This document shows positions 60,604 to 64,000 of a stretch of DNA of 64,000 bases, in pieces. This stretch comes from CAZAQK01 sp046344715 (GTDB taxonomy: Bacteria; Pseudomonadota; Alphaproteobacteria; Rickettsiales; SXRF01). The DNA is taken from contig JBKDKX010000019.1 of the NCBI GenBank assembly GCA_046344715.1, forward strand, positions 62,001-126,000, in the 5' to 3' direction. The translations under genes were made by a program, and so were the position numbers. Each line of letters opens with the position of its first letter. Position 1 is the first letter of the stretch. The notes below the pieces were generated by a model. It did not search any database. It worked only from the letters and a program-made list of their open reading frames with translations, and had not been told where the DNA came from.

Positions 60604-61320
60604 ATGGAAGATTCGTGGCGGGATTTCGCAAGGCACCATGATGGTAAAACATCCGTAACAGTGCAACATGTGCACCTCAGCTTTAAGCGCTCATTAGGGA
60701 ATCAGAGAACTTCATTGGAGGGAAATAAACTGTGTCTTGCATTTGACCTTAATGATGCCGCACAACTATTCCAATTTAATCATCTCTCGCAATTTTTATA
60801 TCAAAAGCACATGCGATTTACATCGTCTGCGAATGAGAAACAGCAGGCCACTTTGGTGTTAGAGCTTGCTACAGCTCAACAGCTGGATCTCACCTTGTTG
60901 CTTGATATGTCCAAACGCTTGGGTTTTAAGGCAGTTACTGCAAGCGGTGAAATTGTTGCACATGTTGATCCAGAGCACCCGATTGTGGTGGCAACGCAAG
61001 TGCCTTGGCAAGTGGTGCGTGGTTCGCCTTATGGTGTGGAGACATTAGAACCGATACGCGAAGGCGTAAGCGTGGATGATCAAAGGCGCAGAGCTGAAGA
61101 GTTTGCCGTGGGAATTGCTCTGCGTGATGATGATGGAAAGTCTGTAGCCAATATTGAGGAATGGTTAAGCCATCAGCGAAAGGTAGAAGAAAAAGAAGGT
61201 ATCGCTGTGCATACGGCTATTCCCAGAGATTGGGCAAGTAAAGACGGTACTTTTCGTGGGCGTTTGTTGCAGGAAAAAGAATCGCTGAGTCGTATGTTTT
61301 CGGGAAGCATAAAGAAATAA
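60604..61320 (+). CDS. hypothetical protein
   Basis: A 238-residue soluble protein with a compact N-terminal half (KLCLAFDLNDAAQLFQFNHLSQFL), a middle with LLLDMSKRLGFKAVTASGEIVAHVDPEHP, and a charged C-terminus. No family recognised. It lies between leuC (divergent) and rplS (convergent) and ends in a shared bidirectional terminator. Confidence 0.65.
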   Translation: MEDSWRDFARHHDGKTSVTVQHVHLSFKRSLGNQRTSLEGNKLCLAFDLNDAAQLFQFNHLSQFLYQKHMRFTSSANEKQQATLVLELATAQQLDLTLLLDMSKRLGFKAVTASGEIVAHVDPEHPIVVATQVPWQVVRGSPYGVETLEPIREGVSVDDQRRRAEEFAVGIALRDDDGKSVANIEEWLSHQRKVEEKEGIAVHTAIPRDWASKDGTFRGRLLQEKESLSRMFSGSIKK

Positions 61321-61352
61321 AAAAGGGCGCTGTGCAAGCGCCCTTTTTTATT
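61317..61352. terminator. bidirectional intrinsic terminator
   Basis: AAAAAAGGGCGCT...AGCGCCCTTTTTT: a strong stem with A and T runs on either side, located between the convergent unknown gene and rplS, serving both. Confidence 0.9.
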
Positions 61353-61367
61353 TCAATGTAATGATAA

Positions 61368-61751
61368 CTATTCAGCAGCTGCGTCCTGAGAATTATCACG
61401 TTTTTCTGTGATGCGGCTGGCTTTACCAGTGAGGCCACGGAGGTAATAGAGTTTTGCGCGGCGCACATCACCCTTGCGGATAACTTCAATGCTTTCAACG
61501 CGCGGAGAGTAAATTGGGAATACGCGTTCAACGCCTTCGCCGTGGCTGATTTTGCGAACGGTTACTGCAGAGTGCAGACCAGCATTTTTCTTGCCGATAA
61601 CAACGCCTTCAAACACCTGAACACGCTCGGTAGCGCCTTCAATAATGCGCACGCCAACGCGAACAGTGTCGCCTTGAGCGTAATTGTCAATTTTTTTGTC
61701 AGCAGCGAGCTTGCTTTTATAGTCCTGCTCGAATTTTTGCAGCGTGTTCAT
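61368..61751 (-). CDS. rplS: 50S ribosomal protein L19
   Basis: The 127-residue L19, at the interface of the two ribosomal subunits. Family features are YAQGDTVRVGVRIIEGATERVQVFEGVVIGKKNAG, TVRKISHGEGVERVFPIYSPRVESIEVIRKGDVRRAKLYYLRGLTGKASRI. C-terminal acidic Ala tail. One base after trmD; last gene of the rpsP-rimM-trmD-rplS operon. Confidence 0.98.
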   Translation of the reverse strand: MNTLQKFEQDYKSKLAADKKIDNYAQGDTVRVGVRIIEGATERVQVFEGVVIGKKNAGLHSAVTVRKISHGEGVERVFPIYSPRVESIEVIRKGDVRRAKLYYLRGLTGKASRITEKRDNSQDAAAE

Positions 61752-61752
61752 A

Positions 61753-62460
61753 TCATTCGTCCTTCTTTTTCAATAAATCCGGGCGGCGAGTCGCAGTTAT
61801 GTGTTTTGCCTGCTCCAAGCGCCAATTATATATGTTCTCGTGGTTGCCGGATAAAAGCACTTCTGGCACTTCCTGCCCGTTCCACAAAGGGGGCCTAGTA
61901 TAATGAGGATACTCGAGCAGTCTAGTGAAATCTGATGATAAGCCGAAACTTTCTTGGGTAACCGCATCATCCTTGCCGATAACCCCCGGAATCAGGCGTA
62001 CACAGGCATCCAAAATGGCCTGAGCGGCGATTTCCCCGCCGGAAAGCACGAAATCCCCAAGGCTTATTTCAAGCATCTGGTGATGGTCGATAACCCGTTG
62101 ATCCACGCCCTCAAACCGCCCACAGAGGATAATGAGGTCTTTTTGTACCAATTCTGTGGCCATTTTCTGGGTAAAAGGCTTGCCGCGTGGGGTTGTATAT
62201 ACCAGCGCTGCATTTGGCAGTTTTGCTTTGGCATGCTCTATGGCCGCATCCACCACATCCGGTTTCATCACCATGCCGGTGCCGCCCCCATAGGGGCTGG
62301 CATCCACCGTTTTGTGTTTATCGGTAGCAAAATCACGGATATTGATGGCCTCAAGTGACCACAGGCCCTTTTCCAAAGCCTTGCCCGCCAGTGAATGCCC
62401 CAGCGTGCCTGGGAACATCTCAGGAAACAAGGTTAGGGCAATGGCGTGAAATTGGCTCAT
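61753..62460 (-). CDS. trmD: tRNA (guanine-37-N1)-methyltransferase
   Basis: SAM-dependent m1G37 methylation that prevents frameshifting. The 235-residue SPOUT protein shows TLFPEMFPGTLGHSLAGKALEKGLW, DASPYGGGTGMVMKPD, LCGRFEGVDQRVIDH, ISLGDFVLSGGEIAAQ (trefoil-knot SAM site) and the DDAVTQESF loop. It overlaps rimM by 4 bases (ATGA). Confidence 0.98.
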   Translation of the reverse strand: MSQFHAIALTLFPEMFPGTLGHSLAGKALEKGLWSLEAINIRDFATDKHKTVDASPYGGGTGMVMKPDVVDAAIEHAKAKLPNAALVYTTPRGKPFTQKMATELVQKDLIILCGRFEGVDQRVIDHHQMLEISLGDFVLSGGEIAAQAILDACVRLIPGVIGKDDAVTQESFGLSSDFTRLLEYPHYTRPPLWNGQEVPEVLLSGNHENIYNWRLEQAKHITATRRPDLLKKKDE

Positions 62461-62957
62461 TTCTTTTCTGCCTCTAAATAATTGGGTGGAATGATCGTAA
62501 TTTCTTCGCCGGAAATTTTTATAAACTGGTCATTCAGCGGCAGCATCTCCGTTTCGCCATTGGCTTTTTTGATTTCTATTACATCACCGGCGCCGTAATT
62601 GGCTATTTCAGTAATTACGCCGTAGGCCTTGCCTTCGGCAGTGGTGACCGATTTTCCGACAAGATAGTTGTGCTCGGGCTCGGAGATATTTTCGGCTTTG
62701 GTGTATAGCACCAGTTTTTTCAGAAGTTCTGCCGCGTTGCGATCTTTGATGCCTTCAATGCTGGCAATATATTGTGGTGCCGTGCCGGATGTGATTTTGA
62801 TGCTATAGGTTTTTTTGCCGAACGCATCGCAGAGCGTGTCAATTTCTTCCAGTTCTTCAGGGTAGGGAAGGAGGCTACGAAGTTTTACCTGCCCACGGAT
62901 ACCATGCGCGGCAACAACAACTGCGGCCTGAAGTAACTCGGAGGAAGGCCGTGACAT
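62457..62957 (-). CDS. rimM: 16S rRNA processing protein RimM
   Basis: A 166-residue factor for 30S head maturation that binds S19. N-terminal RimM domain (VVVAAHGIRGQVKLRSLLPYP), C-terminal PRC-barrel (LVGKSVTTAEGKAYGVITEIANYGAGDVIEIKK, MLPLNDQFIKI). Part of the rpsP operon, 16 bases after rpsP and overlapping trmD. Confidence 0.96.
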   Translation of the reverse strand: MSRPSSELLQAAVVVAAHGIRGQVKLRSLLPYPEELEEIDTLCDAFGKKTYSIKITSGTAPQYIASIEGIKDRNAAELLKKLVLYTKAENISEPEHNYLVGKSVTTAEGKAYGVITEIANYGAGDVIEIKKANGETEMLPLNDQFIKISGEEITIIPPNYLEAEKK

Positions 62958-62973
62958 GATACGGCCTTAAGGC

Positions 62974-63303
62974 TTAAGCGGCAGCTTCTGCTGCTGGTGC
63001 TTCACCCTTGTCTTTTTTAGACTTGCGGGCTGCGCGCTGTGCTGGCTTGGTTTTAACAAGGCCGGCCTGATTGAAAAACAGGTGAACGCGGCTGCTCATC
63101 TGAGCGCCAACAGAAAGCCAGTGTTTTGCACGTTCAACATCAATCTGAACGCGTTTTTCACTGGTATTATCGAGCAGTGGGTTATAAGTGCCAAGCTTTT
63201 CGATGAATTTGCTGTCACGCGGGCTGCGGGAATTGGTTACAACGATCCAGTAATAAGGACGTTTTTTGGTGCCGTGGCGGGACATTCTGATGGTAGTTGG
63301 CAT
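62974..63303 (-). CDS. rpsP: 30S ribosomal protein S16
   Basis: The 109-residue S16, typical start TIRMSRHGTKKRPYYWIVVTNSRSPRDSKFIEKLGTYNPL. The alphaproteobacterial-style C-terminal extension is Lys- and Ala-rich. First gene of the operon with rimM, trmD and rplS. Confidence 0.98.
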   Translation of the reverse strand: MPTTIRMSRHGTKKRPYYWIVVTNSRSPRDSKFIEKLGTYNPLLDNTSEKRVQIDVERAKHWLSVGAQMSSRVHLFFNQAGLVKTKPAQRAARKSKKDKGEAPAAEAAA

Positions 63304-63457
63304 AGGTTCCTGATCTCAAGTTTATGGTTTAAGGTCGGGCTTTCTACCAGTATTTACCCCCAAGGTAAAGCAAAAAATACACATTTTAGGCCTTTTTAGA
63401 GCGGTTTTGGTGCCACGATTTATTACAAAATTAACTATTATTATGATACAGTTAAGG

Positions 63458-64000
63458 ATGGAAACCCTGCATTTGCGAGTCTCTGCGTTGAAGTCACTAC
63501 CTAGGATAAAGCTGCCTAAGTGGAAAGTCTCGTTTGATCCGGAGCCTCTTTTAAGTGCCATCGCCCACCGCGTCACCCGCTTTGTTTACCGACCGCATTA
63601 TAGCGGTTTTGAGAATATGCCCAAAGAAGGGCCAGCGATTATTATTGCTAACCACGTATCCTATGTGGATGGGCCGATTATTGATGCCGGTTGCCCGCGT
63701 AAAGTGCGCTACATTATTGATGAGGATATTTATAACCTTCCAGGCGTGCATTACCTGATGAAGCTGGACAGGGCAATTCCTATTTCGCCTAATCGTAAAA
63801 GTGTGGAAGCCGCGCTTAACGCGGTGTCTGAAGGCCTACGCAATGGCGATGTGATTTGTATTTTCCCAGAAGGTTTTTTGACCTTCACCGGAAGCCTTGG
63901 CCGCTTCCGCCCGGGTATTGAATGGATGATAAAGCGTGACCCCGTGCCGGTGATACCGCTCTCACTTAACGGTCTTTGGGGCAGTGTGTTTTCACGCAAA
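63458..64000 (+). CDS. lysophospholipid acyltransferase domain protein (partial, runs off the right edge)
   Basis: The first 181 residues of a PlsC-type acyltransferase: H-x4-D in ANHVSYVDGP (H66-D71), GVHYLMKLDRAIPIS, IFPEG (136-140), and FRPGIEWMIKR...GLWGSVFSR, a sequence style typical of acyltransferase domains fused to MFS or acyl-ACP synthetase parts (Aas-like). Whether a fusion partner follows cannot be seen. ATG 63458 is preceded directly by AAGG; ATG 63443 is in frame. Divergent from rpsP. Confidence 0.85.
   Translation, partial: METLHLRVSALKSLPRIKLPKWKVSFDPEPLLSAIAHRVTRFVYRPHYSGFENMPKEGPAIIIANHVSYVDGPIIDAGCPRKVRYIIDEDIYNLPGVHYLMKLDRAIPISPNRKSVEAALNAVSEGLRNGDVICIFPEGFLTFTGSLGRFRPGIEWMIKRDPVPVIPLSLNGLWGSVFSRK

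Overview
The window looks like chromosomal DNA of an alphaproteobacterium, possibly on or near the Rickettsiales lineage. The evidence is: the order rpsP-rimM-trmD-rplS followed by leuC-leuD-leuB-asd; a valyl-tRNA synthetase that resembles the archaeal-type enzyme of Rickettsiales; an HK97-type gene set that follows the order of the Rhodobacter capsulatus gene transfer agent (RcGTA); and TTAA-N7-TTAA (CtrA-type) boxes upstream of a flagellar gene and Flp pilin genes. The organism keeps leucine, NAD and lysine/threonine-branch biosynthesis, so it is not a strongly reduced parasite. Assignment below class level is inference.

Region 1 (1-18 kb) holds housekeeping and surface genes: thrS, a secreted small protein, sdhA divergent from nadC, an OlsB-like acyltransferase with fur, four tandem prepilin-like proteins followed by a PlsC/OlsA-like acyltransferase, a lone flgC, a sterol-desaturase-family membrane enzyme, two Flp pilins, a leucine-rich-repeat protein, and several unknowns.

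Region 2 (18-51 kb) is a GTA/prophage-like block, mostly on the plus strand. Head genes are present: possible small terminase, large terminase, portal, prohead protease, capsid, connector, head closure and DUF3168. So are the distal tail genes: DUF2460, DUF2163, NlpC/P60 and the TIM-barrel host-specificity protein. A DUF2793 protein, a small membrane protein and a lysozyme follow. No major tail tube or recognisable tape-measure gene is visible where RcGTA has g9-g11. That position is filled by four large unknown proteins (31.0-37.7 kb) with coiled-coil and glycine-rich hydrophobic stretches. A second set of four unknowns (47.0-51.1 kb), one with a phage ParB/DdrB-like domain, closes the block. 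The DUF2163 gene carries an in-frame amber codon. Host-type genes are interspersed: a cytochrome b561/YceI pair, a membrane-anchored SUEL-lectin-like protein and a PH/SHOCT protein. This block is the best candidate for an undescribed system: a domesticated or remodelled phage-like particle with an unusual set of associated proteins.

Region 3 (51-64 kb) is core metabolism and translation on the minus strand: valS (with an apparent internal insertion of about 48 residues), two membrane proteins, asd, leuB, a short CDF transporter, leuD, leuC, then rplS, trmD, rimM and rpsP. A partial acyltransferase runs off the right edge. Short GC-rich palindromic repeats sit in many intergenic gaps, most often between transcription units of region 2. 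No rRNA, tRNA, CRISPR array or insertion sequence was seen, and no stretch over 300 bases lacks a gene.
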